Assembly (NCBI RefSeq): GCF_010686705.1
Contig: NZ_JAAGWY010000002.1
Location: forward strand, 1,080,197-1,144,196
Length of the DNA stretch: 64,000 nt
Reading direction: 5' to 3'
Origin: Leifsonia tongyongensis
GTDB taxonomy: Bacteria; Actinomycetota; Actinomycetes; Actinomycetales; Microbacteriaceae
Every line of letters begins with the position of its first letter. Within the stretch, counting starts at the first letter, position 1. The notes beneath the pieces were generated by a model, which ran no database searches, was not told where the DNA came from, and saw nothing but the letters and a program-made list of their open reading frames with translations. The translations under genes were made by a program, and so were the position numbers. This document shows, piece by piece, positions 41,827-50,679 of this stretch.

Positions 41827-42988
41827 GGGCGGCAGTCGCGGAACGGATGCCGGACTCGCCGAAGCGGTGCGTGCGGCGCTGTCGCGCGTCCTCGATCCGG
41901 AGATCAGGAGGCCGATCACCGAGCTCGACATGGTCGGCTCCGTCTCCGTCGACGACCTCGGGACGGCGACCGTCGCCGTCAAGCTGACGATCGTCGGATG
42001 CCCGGCAGCCGACACGATCGAACGCGACGTCCGCGCCGCCACGGCCTCGGTCCCCGGCGTCACGACCGTCGTCGTCGACGTGTCGGTGATGACGAAGGAA
42101 GAACGGGCGGCACTGACCGAGCGGCTCCGTGGTTCACGGGCGGCGCGGAGGCCGCAGTTCGGCCCGGACTCGCTGACCCAGGTCTACGCCGTCACCAGCG
42201 GCAAGGGTGGCGTCGGCAAGTCCACCCTCACCGCCAACCTCGCGGTGGCGCTCGCGCAACGCGGTCTCGCCGTCGGCATTCTCGACGCCGACGTCTACGG
42301 CTTCTCGATCCCGGGCATCCTCGGGCTCCTCGATGCGTCCGGTGCGGCACCCCGGCCCACGCGCGTCGACGACATGATCCTGCCGCCCGTAGCGCACGAG
42401 GTGAAGATCATCTCCATCGGCATGTTTGTCGATTCGCCGTCTGCGGCGGTCGCCTGGCGCGGGCCGATGCTCCACCGCACGATCCAGCAGTTCCTCACGG
42501 ACGTCTACTGGGGCGACCTCGATGTGCTGCTGCTCGACCTGCCGCCGGGGACGGGCGACGTCGCCATCACGGTCGGCCAGCTGCTGTCCCACGCCGAGGT
42601 CGTCGTCGTGACGACCCCGCAGCCTGCCGCGGCCGATGTCGCGGAGCGCAGCGGAACGGTGGCCCGGCAGACGGGCCAGCGTGTCATCGGTGTCATCGAG
42701 AACATGGCGGGCCTCGCCCAACCGGACGGCACGATCCTCGACCTCTTCGGAAGCGGCGGCGGCGCGGAGGTGGCCCGCAGGCTGTCGGTCGGTCAGGACG
42801 ACCCGGTGCCCCTGCTCGCCTCCATCCCTCTGAGCGTCTCCCTGCGAGCAGGAGGTGACGCGGGCATCCCGATCGTGCTGAGCGACCCGGACGACCCCGC
42901 GGCGCAGGCGATCCGCGCGGTGGCCGGGCGGCTCGCGACGCGCGGTCGCTCGCTCGCCGGCCGCCGGCTCGGAGTCACGATCTCCTAG
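41795..42988 (+). CDS. Mrp/NBP35-type P-loop ATPase
   Basis: Protein of 397 residues: N-terminal MIP18/DUF59 domain (LDPEIRRPITELDMVGSV) and a ParA-like ATPase with the deviant Walker A (TSGKGGVGKSTLTAN), a switch motif (LLLDLPPGTGD) and ENMAGL. Family members carry or repair Fe-S clusters. The CxxC that usually follows ENM in Mrp proteins is missing here (ENMAGLAQPDGTILDLFGSG), which questions cluster binding. ATG at 41795 is used; GTG 41819 is an alternative that reduces overlap with the upstream gene. Confidence 0.88.
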   Translation: MRPKPSSPVPEGGSRGTDAGLAEAVRAALSRVLDPEIRRPITELDMVGSVSVDDLGTATVAVKLTIVGCPAADTIERDVRAATASVPGVTTVVVDVSVMTKEERAALTERLRGSRAARRPQFGPDSLTQVYAVTSGKGGVGKSTLTANLAVALAQRGLAVGILDADVYGFSIPGILGLLDASGAAPRPTRVDDMILPPVAHEVKIISIGMFVDSPSAAVAWRGPMLHRTIQQFLTDVYWGDLDVLLLDLPPGTGDVAITVGQLLSHAEVVVVTTPQPAAADVAERSGTVARQTGQRVIGVIENMAGLAQPDGTILDLFGSGGGAEVARRLSVGQDDPVPLLASIPLSVSLRAGGDAGIPIVLSDPDDPAAQAIRAVAGRLATRGRSLAGRRLGVTIS

Positions 42989-42996
42989 TCACCACC

Positions 42997-44508
42997 TCAT
43001 CGGGGCTCGACGATCCGCGCCAAGAGCTCGATGAGGAGTCGCTCGGTCAGTGCGTGCGGAAGCGTCTCGATCAGTGCCAGGAACGGCGCCATCCGCTCGG
43101 GGAGGCGCGCGGACGCGGCACCGGCTCCCGCCTCCACGCCGACAAGACCGATCTGTCTGAGCACCTGGAGCGCCGCCTCCGAGTCGAGTGACGCATCGCC
43201 GCCCGCGAGCCCGGCCAGCAGGTCGGCCGGCAACGTGGCGAGCAGGTCGGCCGGGGCCACGGCGGCTACCCCACGAACCTCGGCGGCGGATGCGCGGAGC
43301 ACGGCTTCGAGCTCGTCGATGCGTTCGAGCGTCACAGGCGTCACCGTGAGATGCGTGGTATGCGGGAGCCGTGTGCCATCCGCCTGCTCGAGTCCGGGCT
43401 GGAGCTGCAGCAACCAGCCCCGTGCTCTCGCCTGGTCGGCCCAGTGGTGGGGGTCCACCCGGGATTCGGCGGGAACCGAGGTGTCGGCGGCAACCGCCAG
43501 CAGGGGTCCGACGGGATCACCCATCACCCGGAGCCCCTCGATGTCGCCGACGATGTCGACGAGTGCGCGGGTCGCGCGCAGGCAGGACTGCGCGAGCTCG
43601 GCGAAGCCGTCGGCGCCGAGCGCCTCGACGATCGCCCACGATGCGGCCAGCGCGCCTGCCGACTTCGACCCCAGGATCGTCGGGTTCACGACAGGGTAGC
43701 CGGGCCACGACGTCGTTGCGAAGTACTGCAGACGCTGGCGGTCCCGGTCACGGTGGAGGAGGACACTCGCACCCTTGGGCGCGTACCCGAACTTGTGCAG
43801 GTCTGCCGAGATGCTCGTCACGCCGCGGACGCTGAAGTCCCAGGGCGGGACCGCCTCACCGTCCCCGGTGCTCCAGAACGGGAGGATGAGCCCCCCGATG
43901 CACGCGTCCACATGGCACGCGATCCCGACGTCGTCGCACTGCGCTGCGACCGCTTCGACCGGGTCGAGCGATGCGAAAGGGTACGAGGGCGCCGAGACGA
44001 CGACGAGCGCGACGTCGGATCCCAGCCGTTGGGCGATCCGGTCGGCCTCGACTCGTCCACTCGCGACGTCGACCGGGACGAGGTCGAGGACGAGATCGAA
44101 GTAGTGGGCCGCCTTCTGGAACGCGGCGTGTACGGTCGTCGGAGCGACGAGTCGGGGCCTTCCCTGACCTCCGGCGGCGCGCCACGCATCCCTGGCCGTC
44201 TTCACGGCGAGCAGGCACGACTCGGTGCCGCCCGTCGTCACCGATCCGACGATGCCTTCGCCGCCGCGGAGCAGGCCGCGAGCGAACGCGATCAGGTCCC
44301 GCTCCATGACGGCGACCGACGTGAACGTCGTCGGGTCCAGGCCGTTGACCGGCTGCACCATCCGGATCGCATCGGCTGCCAGCAGGTCGATCTCCGGCAC
44401 ACCGGAGTCGTAGACGTACGAGAGCACGCGGCCCCCGTGCGTGGGAGCGTCGCCTTCACGCAGTTCCGCGAGCCGTCCCAGGATCTCCCGTGCGTCAAAC
44501 TGCACCAT
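42997..44508 (-). CDS. PLP-dependent decarboxylase/lyase (S1P-lyase-like)
   Basis: Protein of 503 residues. Residues 1-400 form a fold-type I PLP enzyme: GTESCLLAVK for the phosphate cup, CHVDACIGG for the cofactor Asp, and SISADLHKFGYAPKG with the PLP lysine. The last motif is that of sphingosine-1-phosphate lyase and related amino-acid decarboxylases. About 90 further residues form a helical C-terminal extension I do not recognise. The ATG at 44508 has AAGGAGG 8 bases upstream and overlaps the MFS transporter gene by 14 bases, implying uptake and breakdown of one compound. The substrate is unknown. Confidence 0.82.
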   Translation of the reverse strand: MVQFDAREILGRLAELREGDAPTHGGRVLSYVYDSGVPEIDLLAADAIRMVQPVNGLDPTTFTSVAVMERDLIAFARGLLRGGEGIVGSVTTGGTESCLLAVKTARDAWRAAGGQGRPRLVAPTTVHAAFQKAAHYFDLVLDLVPVDVASGRVEADRIAQRLGSDVALVVVSAPSYPFASLDPVEAVAAQCDDVGIACHVDACIGGLILPFWSTGDGEAVPPWDFSVRGVTSISADLHKFGYAPKGASVLLHRDRDRQRLQYFATTSWPGYPVVNPTILGSKSAGALAASWAIVEALGADGFAELAQSCLRATRALVDIVGDIEGLRVMGDPVGPLLAVAADTSVPAESRVDPHHWADQARARGWLLQLQPGLEQADGTRLPHTTHLTVTPVTLERIDELEAVLRASAAEVRGVAAVAPADLLATLPADLLAGLAGGDASLDSEAALQVLRQIGLVGVEAGAGAASARLPERMAPFLALIETLPHALTERLLIELLARIVEPR

Positions 44509-45874
44509 CGATGTCCTCCTTGCGCAGCCGGTAACGCGCCAGCGGCACGAGACTGACCGCGATGATGGCCGCCGGCACCACGCTGAAGCTGAGCACGATT
44601 CCGACGATCGCGCTGGCGGGCTGGGTCTCGCCCGCCGCCGCCGTCACCGTCGCCGTGTGTGCGACGTAGCCGGTGACCGCGAGCACGGCGGTGAGCACCG
44701 TCGCTCCGAGTGCCATGCCCGTGGTCTCCCCCGCCGTCCACATGCCTCCGAACGTACCGGCGCGGCCCGGGCCGTTGCGTCGAGCGTCGTGAGAGATCAC
44801 GTCGGGCAGCATCGCCATCGGCAGGGACTGCATGCCCGCGTAGCCGGCGCCGACCAGGGCGACCGGAAGGTAGACCCAGTTCCCGGGCGCCCAGACGAGC
44901 AGCACCATCGAGAGGGCGGCGAGGCCGAACAGGATGCTCGCCGCCGCGAAGCCACGCTCCTTGCCGATCCGTCGCGCGATCACGGCCCAGAGCGGTGTCA
45001 CCACGAGCGCGGGGCCGATCAGGGCGACGAAGAGGAACGTGACCGCATCCTCGGAATGGAGCACCCAGGTGGCCACGTAGTTCGCTCCGGCGAGCATCGC
45101 GCCCGTCGCCAGGCCCTGGAGGAGGAAGGTGAGCAGCAGCGCACGGAACGGCTGGCTGTCACGCAGGGCGCCGATCCCGGCTGAATAGTTGGTGCGGAGC
45201 GTTGTGAGGATGCCCACCTTGCGCTCGTTCGAAGCCGGTGCGGGCACACCCTTCGGTGCGACGAAGCTCGACACGAGCATCCCGCCACCGATCACGAGGC
45301 CGGCGACGATCGCCATCAGCAGGTAGCCTGCGTGCTTGTCCGCGCCCCCGAGAGCGCGGAGGGCCGGACCGCCTGCCCCGAAGAGCAGGATGGCGAAGGT
45401 CAGGACGACGACGCGCCATGTCAGCAGCCGGGTGCGCTGGTCGTAGCCCGACGCCAGTTCGGCCGGCAGGGCGATGTACGGCACCTGGAAAAGACTGAAC
45501 GATGTGGCCGTCAGCAGGAAGGCGACCATGACCCAGACGGCGGCGGGCACCGCGGCCACGCCCGCCGGCACCGCGAACGTCACGATGAAGAAGACGGGCA
45601 GGGTGACGGCGCCGAGGACCATCATCCCGCGTCGCGTACCGCTGCGTGCCAGGAGCAGGTCGCTTCGCGATCCGATCACCGGATCGATCACGACATCCCA
45701 CACCTTGGCCAGTGTGACAACGATTCCTGCCGCGATAGCGGCCACCCCGAGTGTGTCCGTGAGGTAGTAGACGAGGACGAGTCCTGGCAGGGTTGCGAAC
45801 CCCCCGGTGCCGAGTGAGCCGATCGCGTAACGCGCGATCGTGCGGCGGTCGAGCAACTGCTCTGTTGCGATCAT
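44495..45874 (-). CDS. MFS transporter, GPH/MelB-like
   Basis: Membrane protein of 459 residues with about twelve helices. The early motif WDVVIDPVIGSRSDLLLARSGTRRG is the hallmark of the glycoside-pentoside-hexuronide/Na+-melibiose symporter branch, including the loop 2-3 D-x5-R-x-R-R pattern. It shares a 14-base overlap with the downstream PLP enzyme gene. It may import a sugar or an amino-acid derivative; the partner enzyme favours the latter, which is inference. Confidence 0.85.
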   Translation of the reverse strand: MIATEQLLDRRTIARYAIGSLGTGGFATLPGLVLVYYLTDTLGVAAIAAGIVVTLAKVWDVVIDPVIGSRSDLLLARSGTRRGMMVLGAVTLPVFFIVTFAVPAGVAAVPAAVWVMVAFLLTATSFSLFQVPYIALPAELASGYDQRTRLLTWRVVVLTFAILLFGAGGPALRALGGADKHAGYLLMAIVAGLVIGGGMLVSSFVAPKGVPAPASNERKVGILTTLRTNYSAGIGALRDSQPFRALLLTFLLQGLATGAMLAGANYVATWVLHSEDAVTFLFVALIGPALVVTPLWAVIARRIGKERGFAAASILFGLAALSMVLLVWAPGNWVYLPVALVGAGYAGMQSLPMAMLPDVISHDARRNGPGRAGTFGGMWTAGETTGMALGATVLTAVLAVTGYVAHTATVTAAAGETQPASAIVGIVLSFSVVPAAIIAVSLVPLARYRLRKEDIDGAV

Positions 45875-45921
45875 TCGAGAATGATATAGCCGAAGCCGAC
45901 GCCGGATCGGACGCCGGTGCG

Positions 45922-46278
45922 TCAGGTCGCTTCGGTATCGAAGGGCGGGAGAGACCCGGCCTGCAGTTTGCGCTGCCTCTGGGCGTAGGCGGACTCGGTG
46001 ACCGGTTTGATGGTGGGAGCCGGCTCGTCCTCGAGGAGCGCCTCACGGATGATCCGCCGCGGGTCGTACTGCCGGGGGTCGAGCTTCTTCCAGTCGACCT
46101 CTTCGAATTCGGGACCCATCTCCTCGCGCATGCGGTCCTTGGCCCCGTTCGCCATGTCGCGGAGGGTGCGCGTGAACTGGCCGAGCTTCGCGGCGTACGT
46201 CGGAAGACGCTCGGGACCGAGCAGGAAGACAGCGATCACCCCGATGATGAGCAGCTTCTCGAAGGTCAATCCGAACAC
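45922..46278 (-). CDS. tatB: Sec-independent translocase protein TatB
   Basis: Protein of 118 residues. A short N-terminal membrane helix (FEKLLIIGVIAVFLLGPERLP, with the conserved Glu near its start and the FLLGPERLP hinge) is followed by an amphipathic helix (LGQFTRTLRDMANGAKDRM) and a charged tail. It forms the substrate-receiving part of the twin-arginine export machine. EfeB at 58.8 kb carries a Tat signal and should be a client. GTG start without a ribosome binding site; TAGTCT lies 6 bases upstream. Divergent from the O-methyltransferase. Confidence 0.92.
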   Translation of the reverse strand: MFGLTFEKLLIIGVIAVFLLGPERLPTYAAKLGQFTRTLRDMANGAKDRMREEMGPEFEEVDWKKLDPRQYDPRRIIREALLEDEPAPTIKPVTESAYAQRQRKLQAGSLPPFDTEAT

Positions 46279-46284
46279 CAGATC

Positions 46285-46290
46285 AGACTA
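46285..46290 (-). promoter_or_regulatory. Probable -10 element for leaderless tatB mRNA
   Basis: Minus-strand TAGTCT followed by 6 bases and the GTG start codon, matching TANNNT at leaderless spacing; no Shine-Dalgarno sequence fits in the gap. Confidence 0.5.
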
Positions 46291-46360
46291 ACGCGTGCGG
46301 CCTGCACGAATGCTGCCAGTGCGAGCCGTATTCTGGTGCCGGTAGACCCCTGGGAGCGCT

Positions 46361-46993
46361 GTGTCAGACAAAGAATCGAACTGGAAGTTCGCCGACGAGA
46401 TCGTCGTCGAGCCTGAGGTCATCGCGCGTGCGCGTCAACAGTCCCTCGAGCTCGGGATCGACCCCATCGCGCCCTCGGTCGGCGCCCAGGCCGCGGTGGT
46501 CGCTGCGGCCACCGACGCATCGAGCATCGTCGAGATCGGCACGGGCGTCGGCGTCTCGGGCCTGTGGCTGCTGACCGGCGGCACCCACGCCACCCTGACG
46601 TCCATCGACTCCGAGCTCGACCACCAGCAGCATGCCAGGACCTTCTTCACCGAGGCGGGCATCCAGTCGAACCGGGTCCGGCTCATCACCGGCCGCGCGC
46701 TCGACGTCCTGCCCCGGATGAACGAGAACTCGTACGACATCGTCTTCGTCGACGCCGACCCGCAGTCCGTCATCGAATACGTCGAACACGGGCTGCGGCT
46801 CGCTCGCCCCGGAGGGACCGTGCTCGTCGCCCACGCGCTCTGGAAGGGACGCGTGTCCGACCCGGCGCAACGCGACGATGTCGCCACCGGATTCCGCACC
46901 CTCGTCACCGAGACTGCGGCATCCGGTGCTGTCGTCAGTGCACTCTCACCGGTCGGTGACGGTCTGCTCCAGATCACCAAACTGAGCGAGTAG
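46361..46993 (+). CDS. O-methyltransferase (Rv1220c type)
   Basis: Protein of 210 residues, SAM-dependent class I methyltransferase. Motif I is IVEIGTGVGVSGLWLL; an acidic residue after the second strand (TSIDSELDHQQHA) binds ribose; DIVFVDADPQSVIEY is the metal-binding region of cation-dependent O-methyltransferases; GGTVLVAHALWKG follows. The GTG at 46361 has GGGAG upstream, and TATTCT about 32 bases upstream is a likely -10. Substrate unknown. Confidence 0.87.
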   Translation: MSDKESNWKFADEIVVEPEVIARARQQSLELGIDPIAPSVGAQAAVVAAATDASSIVEIGTGVGVSGLWLLTGGTHATLTSIDSELDHQQHARTFFTEAGIQSNRVRLITGRALDVLPRMNENSYDIVFVDADPQSVIEYVEHGLRLARPGGTVLVAHALWKGRVSDPAQRDDVATGFRTLVTETAASGAVVSALSPVGDGLLQITKLSE

Positions 46994-47018
46994 GGCCCCC
47001 AGCCGGGAGCCCTGCTCG

Positions 47019-47192
47019 TCAGGAATTGGCGACGACGCTCGCAAGCGCGTCGTGAAGCTCCTTGGCTTCCGCGTCGTTGACTGAGACGACAAGACGGCCG
47101 CCACCCTCGAGCGGAACACGCACGATGATGAGCCGACCCTCCTTTACAGCCTCCATTGGCCCGTCTCCGGTCCTCGGCTTCATGGCCGCCAT
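47019..47192 (-). CDS. DUF3117 small protein
   Basis: Short gene of 57 codons found by translating the minus strand between the O-methyltransferase and the mannosyltransferase gene. It begins MAAMKPRTGDGPMEAVKEGR and ends HDALASVVANS, the full-length pattern of the actinobacterial DUF3117 family (Rv1211 type). AAGGGGAG lies 5 bases before the ATG at 47192. Cytoplasmic, beta-rich, role unknown. It points away from the O-methyltransferase stop, tail to tail. Confidence 0.9.
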   Translation of the reverse strand: MAAMKPRTGDGPMEAVKEGRLIIVRVPLEGGGRLVVSVNDAEAKELHDALASVVANS

Positions 47193-47273
47193 GCAGCTCC
47201 CCTTTCGTGGATGTCCTTCTATTATCTGTCATCCGGGAGACCGGAGAAAATCGCGGGTCTACCCCAGTCACGG

Positions 47274-48536
47274 TTACGGCGGAGTCCAGTCGAGTCCGTC
47301 GACCCCCCAGCAGATCAGCAACCAGCCCCACTGGAGTGCGAGGAACACGATGACGAGAGCTATCCGGTAAACCTTGCTCCTCGGCATCGCGAGCACGCCG
47401 AGCAGTGGAAAAATCGGCATCAGCAGGCGGAAGGTGCTCGATTGCGGGAAGAAGACGGCCAGCAGGTAGAGCCCGTACGCGGCGAGCCAGAAGCGCAGAT
47501 CGACACCCAGGCGCTTGACCGCGGGGGTGAACAGAAGCACGACATAGAGCTCGATCAGCAGCACGACGGTGACGGTTCCGAGCCACGCAGGCAGTCCGAG
47601 AGCGAAGCTGAACCACCAGTCCGCGCCCTCGAACCACGGCGTGAACGGCACGAGATGGGTGAAGCCGATGTATTGCGCCCGCCAGGAGAGCTCCGTGTCG
47701 GTGTACGCGGTGATCGAGCCGGTGACGATCGCAGCGGTCGCCGGCCACGCCAACCCGGCCAGGCCACTGTAGATCGTCACGGCGATGGAGGCGACGCGGT
47801 CGGCGGCCGGGAACGGATCGCGGGCCCGTACCGCGAACCGGTAGACGACGTGCATCCCCAGCGCGAGCGCAAAAGCCAGGCCGCTCGGCCGGGTGAACGC
47901 CATGACGGTCACCACCGGGATCAGCCACCAGTAGCGCCGCAGCATCAGGAGGTACAGCGCGAGCGCGAGCAGGAAGATGTACATCGACTCGGCGTAGGCC
48001 AGCTGGAAGAGCGGCGAGACCGGTGCGACGCAGAACAGGACGACGGCGTAGAGGCTCGTCGACGGGAGGAGCCGGAGCCGGAGGAGCCGGTAGAAGACGA
48101 GGGCTGCGCCCAGACCGAACGCGGTCGAGGCGATCACGGCGGCGACCGGCCAGGGCGCCCGGGTCACGAAGGCGACGATGTCCACGACCGATGGGTAGCC
48201 CGGCATGAACGCCCACGCGTTCTGGTTCACGTGCCCATCGAGCAGGGGCAGCGACGACGGATATCCCGCGATGGACACGATGTTGTACCAGCGGCCGTCC
48301 CAGATCGCCGCGAAGTCGAAATAGCCGGGATGCGCGCCGGTCCAGGGGTTGGGTCCCTGGACACTCGCGAGCACGAGCAGCATGACGGTGGTGACGATCC
48401 GGCTCGCCACGAAGATCAGGATGACGCTCAGCCACCATGGCGAGCGCCGCCACCGGCTCACCGCTGTGCCGGCGGGCGCCTCCCGCGCGACCTCGACCGC
48501 GTCAGTTGACGGCGACGGCGCCGGTGAGCCAGGCAC
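47274..48536 (-). CDS. PIG-V-like polytopic mannosyltransferase
   Basis: Protein of about 420 residues with about ten membrane helices. The first extracytoplasmic loop has IWDGRWYNIVSIAGYP, matching the acidic W-D-x-x-W/H-Y motif of PIG-V-type, polyprenyl-phosphate-mannose-dependent GT-C enzymes. It probably mannosylates a lipid or protein at the outer face of the membrane. Start uncertain: GTG at 48578, 48536 or 48461 are in frame; the first two overlap the dapE end. Downstream of dapE on the same strand. Confidence 0.78.
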   Translation of the reverse strand: MPGSPAPSPSTDAVEVAREAPAGTAVSRWRRSPWWLSVILIFVASRIVTTVMLLVLASVQGPNPWTGAHPGYFDFAAIWDGRWYNIVSIAGYPSSLPLLDGHVNQNAWAFMPGYPSVVDIVAFVTRAPWPVAAVIASTAFGLGAALVFYRLLRLRLLPSTSLYAVVLFCVAPVSPLFQLAYAESMYIFLLALALYLLMLRRYWWLIPVVTVMAFTRPSGLAFALALGMHVVYRFAVRARDPFPAADRVASIAVTIYSGLAGLAWPATAAIVTGSITAYTDTELSWRAQYIGFTHLVPFTPWFEGADWWFSFALGLPAWLGTVTVVLLIELYVVLLFTPAVKRLGVDLRFWLAAYGLYLLAVFFPQSSTFRLLMPIFPLLGVLAMPRSKVYRIALVIVFLALQWGWLLICWGVDGLDWTPP

Positions 48537-49587
48537 GCAATCCCGTTTCGCACGAAGTGATCTGGTCGACAGCGACACGTTCGTCGTCCGCGTGAGCCTT
48601 GAGGGGGTCCCCCGGACCGAAGTTCACGGCCGGGATGCCGAGTGCCGAGAAGCGCGCGACGTCGGTCCAGCCGTATTTCGGCTTCGCCTCCGCGCCGACG
48701 GCGGCGAGGAACTCCTGCGCGAGCGGAGCGTCGAGACCGGGGCGGGCGCCGTCCGCGCGGTCCACGACGGTCAGCTGGTAGCCGGCGAAGAGCTCGCGCA
48801 GGTGCTCGATCGCCTCGTCGGAGCTGCGGCTGGGCGCGAACCGGTAGTTGATGTGCACCATGCACTCGTCGGGGATGATGTTGCCCGCGACGCCGCCGCT
48901 GATGCCGACGGCGTTGAGTCCCTCGCGGTACACCAGGCCGTCGACGTCGACTTCGCGCGCCTGGTAGGCCGCCAGGATGTCGAGGATGGGCGCCGCCTTG
49001 TGGATGGCGTTGTCACCGACCCAGCCCCGCGCCGAGTGCGCGCGGAGTCCGAAGGTGCGCACTTCGACCCGCAGGTTGCCGTTGCAGCCGCCTTCGACGA
49101 TGCCGTTGCTCGGCTCGCCGAGGATCGCGAAGTCGCCGACGAAGAGGTCGGGCCGCTTGCGCGCCAGTCGGCCGAGCCCGTTCAGCTCATTCGAGACCTC
49201 CTCGTGGTCGTACCACATCCACGTCACATCGATGGCCGGCTCGTCGAGCTCGGCGGCGAGCTTCAGCTGGACGGCCGTGCCGCCCTTCATGTCGACGGTT
49301 CCCCGGCCCCAGAGGTACTTCACCCCGTCGATCGTCTCGTAGCGGGTGGGCAGGTTTCCGTTCAGCGGCACCGTGTCGATGTGGCCCGCGATGATCACGC
49401 GCCGCGGCCGGCCGAGGTTGGTCCGGGCGACGATGGTGTCACCGTCGCGGATGATCTCCAGATGGTCGAGTCCGGCGAGGGCCGCCTCCATCTCGTCGGC
49501 GAGCGTCGTCTCGTTCCCCGAGACGGATTCGATGTCGCAGAGCTGCCGGGTGAGGTCGGTGGAGGTCGCAGTCAGGTCGAGAGGCAC
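48502..49587 (-). CDS. dapE: Succinyl-diaminopimelate desuccinylase DapE
   Basis: Cytoplasmic di-zinc M20 hydrolase of 361 residues that frees L,L-diaminopimelate from its succinyl form for lysine and peptidoglycan. Metal and catalytic residues are visible: His and Asp in IIAGHIDTVPL, Asp in LWGRGTVDMKGG, the Glu pair in MWYDHEEVSNEL, and Glu in FAILGEPSNGIVEGGCNG. GTG start at 49587 without a ribosome binding site; TAGATT is 6 bases upstream. It is divergent from dapD, only 17 bases apart, so both probably share a control region. Confidence 0.94.
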   Translation of the reverse strand: MPLDLTATSTDLTRQLCDIESVSGNETTLADEMEAALAGLDHLEIIRDGDTIVARTNLGRPRRVIIAGHIDTVPLNGNLPTRYETIDGVKYLWGRGTVDMKGGTAVQLKLAAELDEPAIDVTWMWYDHEEVSNELNGLGRLARKRPDLFVGDFAILGEPSNGIVEGGCNGNLRVEVRTFGLRAHSARGWVGDNAIHKAAPILDILAAYQAREVDVDGLVYREGLNAVGISGGVAGNIIPDECMVHINYRFAPSRSSDEAIEHLRELFAGYQLTVVDRADGARPGLDAPLAQEFLAAVGAEAKPKYGWTDVARFSALGIPAVNFGPGDPLKAHADDERVAVDQITSCETGLRAWLTGAVAVN

Positions 49588-49604
49588 CCTACTAATCTAG
49601 AGCC
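49588..49604. promoter_or_regulatory. Overlapping divergent promoters of dapE and dapD
   Basis: The entire 17-base gap between two divergent start codons. On the plus strand TAATCT (49593-49598) is 6 bases before the dapD ATG; on the minus strand TAGATT (complement of 49594-49599) is 6 bases before the dapE GTG. The two -10 hexamers share five base pairs, so RNA polymerase can occupy only one at a time, and both mRNAs would be leaderless. Confidence 0.6.
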
Positions 49605-50600
49605 ATGCCCTCCGACGTACCCCACGAATCAGCTGCGCACTCAGCCCGCACGCCCCGGCTCGCCTGGGGTTACGGCCTCGCGACCGTCGCCGGTGACGGA
49701 ACGGTGCTCGACACCTGGTACCCCGAGCCGCGCCTGGGTGCGCTTCCGGCCGGGCGCGACCGCTGGATCGCCCCTGCCGAGCTCGAGTCCCTCGCCGGCG
49801 ACGACCGCCGGCGCAACGTCCGCATCGACATCGTGACGGTGGACATCGACCTCGACACTCCCCCTGCGACCACTCCGGACGCCTACCTGCGCCTGCACCT
49901 GCTCTCGCACCTGCTCGTGAAGCCGAACACGGTGAACCTCGAGGGGATCTTCGCCCACCTGCCGATCGTCGCCTGGACGAACGCCGGCCCTGTGCTGCCG
50001 GCCGACCTGACGCGCCTGCGCCCCGCCCTGCAGCGCGCCGGCATCCACGTGACGGGCATTGACAAGTTCCCGCGCCTCCTCGACTACGTGACGCCCCACC
50101 GTGTGCGCATCGCTGACGCATCCCGGGTGCGGCTCGGCGCGTACCTGGCGCCGGGGACCACCGTGATGCACGAGGGGTTCGTCAACTTCAACGCCGGAAC
50201 CCTCGGGACGTCGATGGTCGAGGGCAGAATCTCCCAAGGGGTGGTCGTCGGCGATGGTTCGGACATCGGTGGCGGGGCGTCCATCATGGGCACGCTCTCG
50301 GGCGGCGGCACGCAACGCGTCTCGATCGGCGAGCGCGCACTCCTCGGCGCGAACTCCGGTATCGGCATCTCCATCGGAGACAACTCGGTGGTGGAAGCCG
50401 GGCTGTACGTCACAGCGGGAACCAAGGTCGTCCTGGTCGGATCCACCCCCAATGCGGACGGCACGCCGCAGTCGATCAAAGCCGTCGAACTCTCGGGCGT
50501 GCCCGACCTCCTGTTCCGTCGCAATTCGCTCAGCGGCGCCGTCGAAGTCCTCCAGCGCGGCGGTACCGGCATCGAGCTGAACGCCGCTCTTCACGCCTGA
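49605..50600 (+). CDS. dapD: Tetrahydrodipicolinate N-succinyltransferase DapD
   Basis: Protein of 331 residues, the length of actinobacterial DapD (Rv1201c type). An N-terminal alpha/beta domain is followed by a left-handed parallel beta-helix of hexapeptide repeats ([58 protein letters not shown]). It transfers succinyl from succinyl-CoA to tetrahydrodipicolinate, the first committed step of the succinylase route. No ribosome binding site; leaderless start likely. Partners: DapE (divergent neighbour) and DapC at 54.7 kb. Confidence 0.95.
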   Translation: MPSDVPHESAAHSARTPRLAWGYGLATVAGDGTVLDTWYPEPRLGALPAGRDRWIAPAELESLAGDDRRRNVRIDIVTVDIDLDTPPATTPDAYLRLHLLSHLLVKPNTVNLEGIFAHLPIVAWTNAGPVLPADLTRLRPALQRAGIHVTGIDKFPRLLDYVTPHRVRIADASRVRLGAYLAPGTTVMHEGFVNFNAGTLGTSMVEGRISQGVVVGDGSDIGGGASIMGTLSGGGTQRVSIGERALLGANSGIGISIGDNSVVEAGLYVTAGTKVVLVGSTPNADGTPQSIKAVELSGVPDLLFRRNSLSGAVEVLQRGGTGIELNAALHA

Positions 50601-50679
50601 GCCGTTTTACAGGGGTCACCTGGGGGCGGGATGGGTTAGTGTCGCTGAAGAAGACGGCAACCCGACCCGAAGGAGTGGC

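Noticed and set aside
47211-48509. 432-codon plus-strand frame
   Set aside because: Antisense of the mannosyltransferase; extremely Arg/Glu/Gly-rich with no family match.
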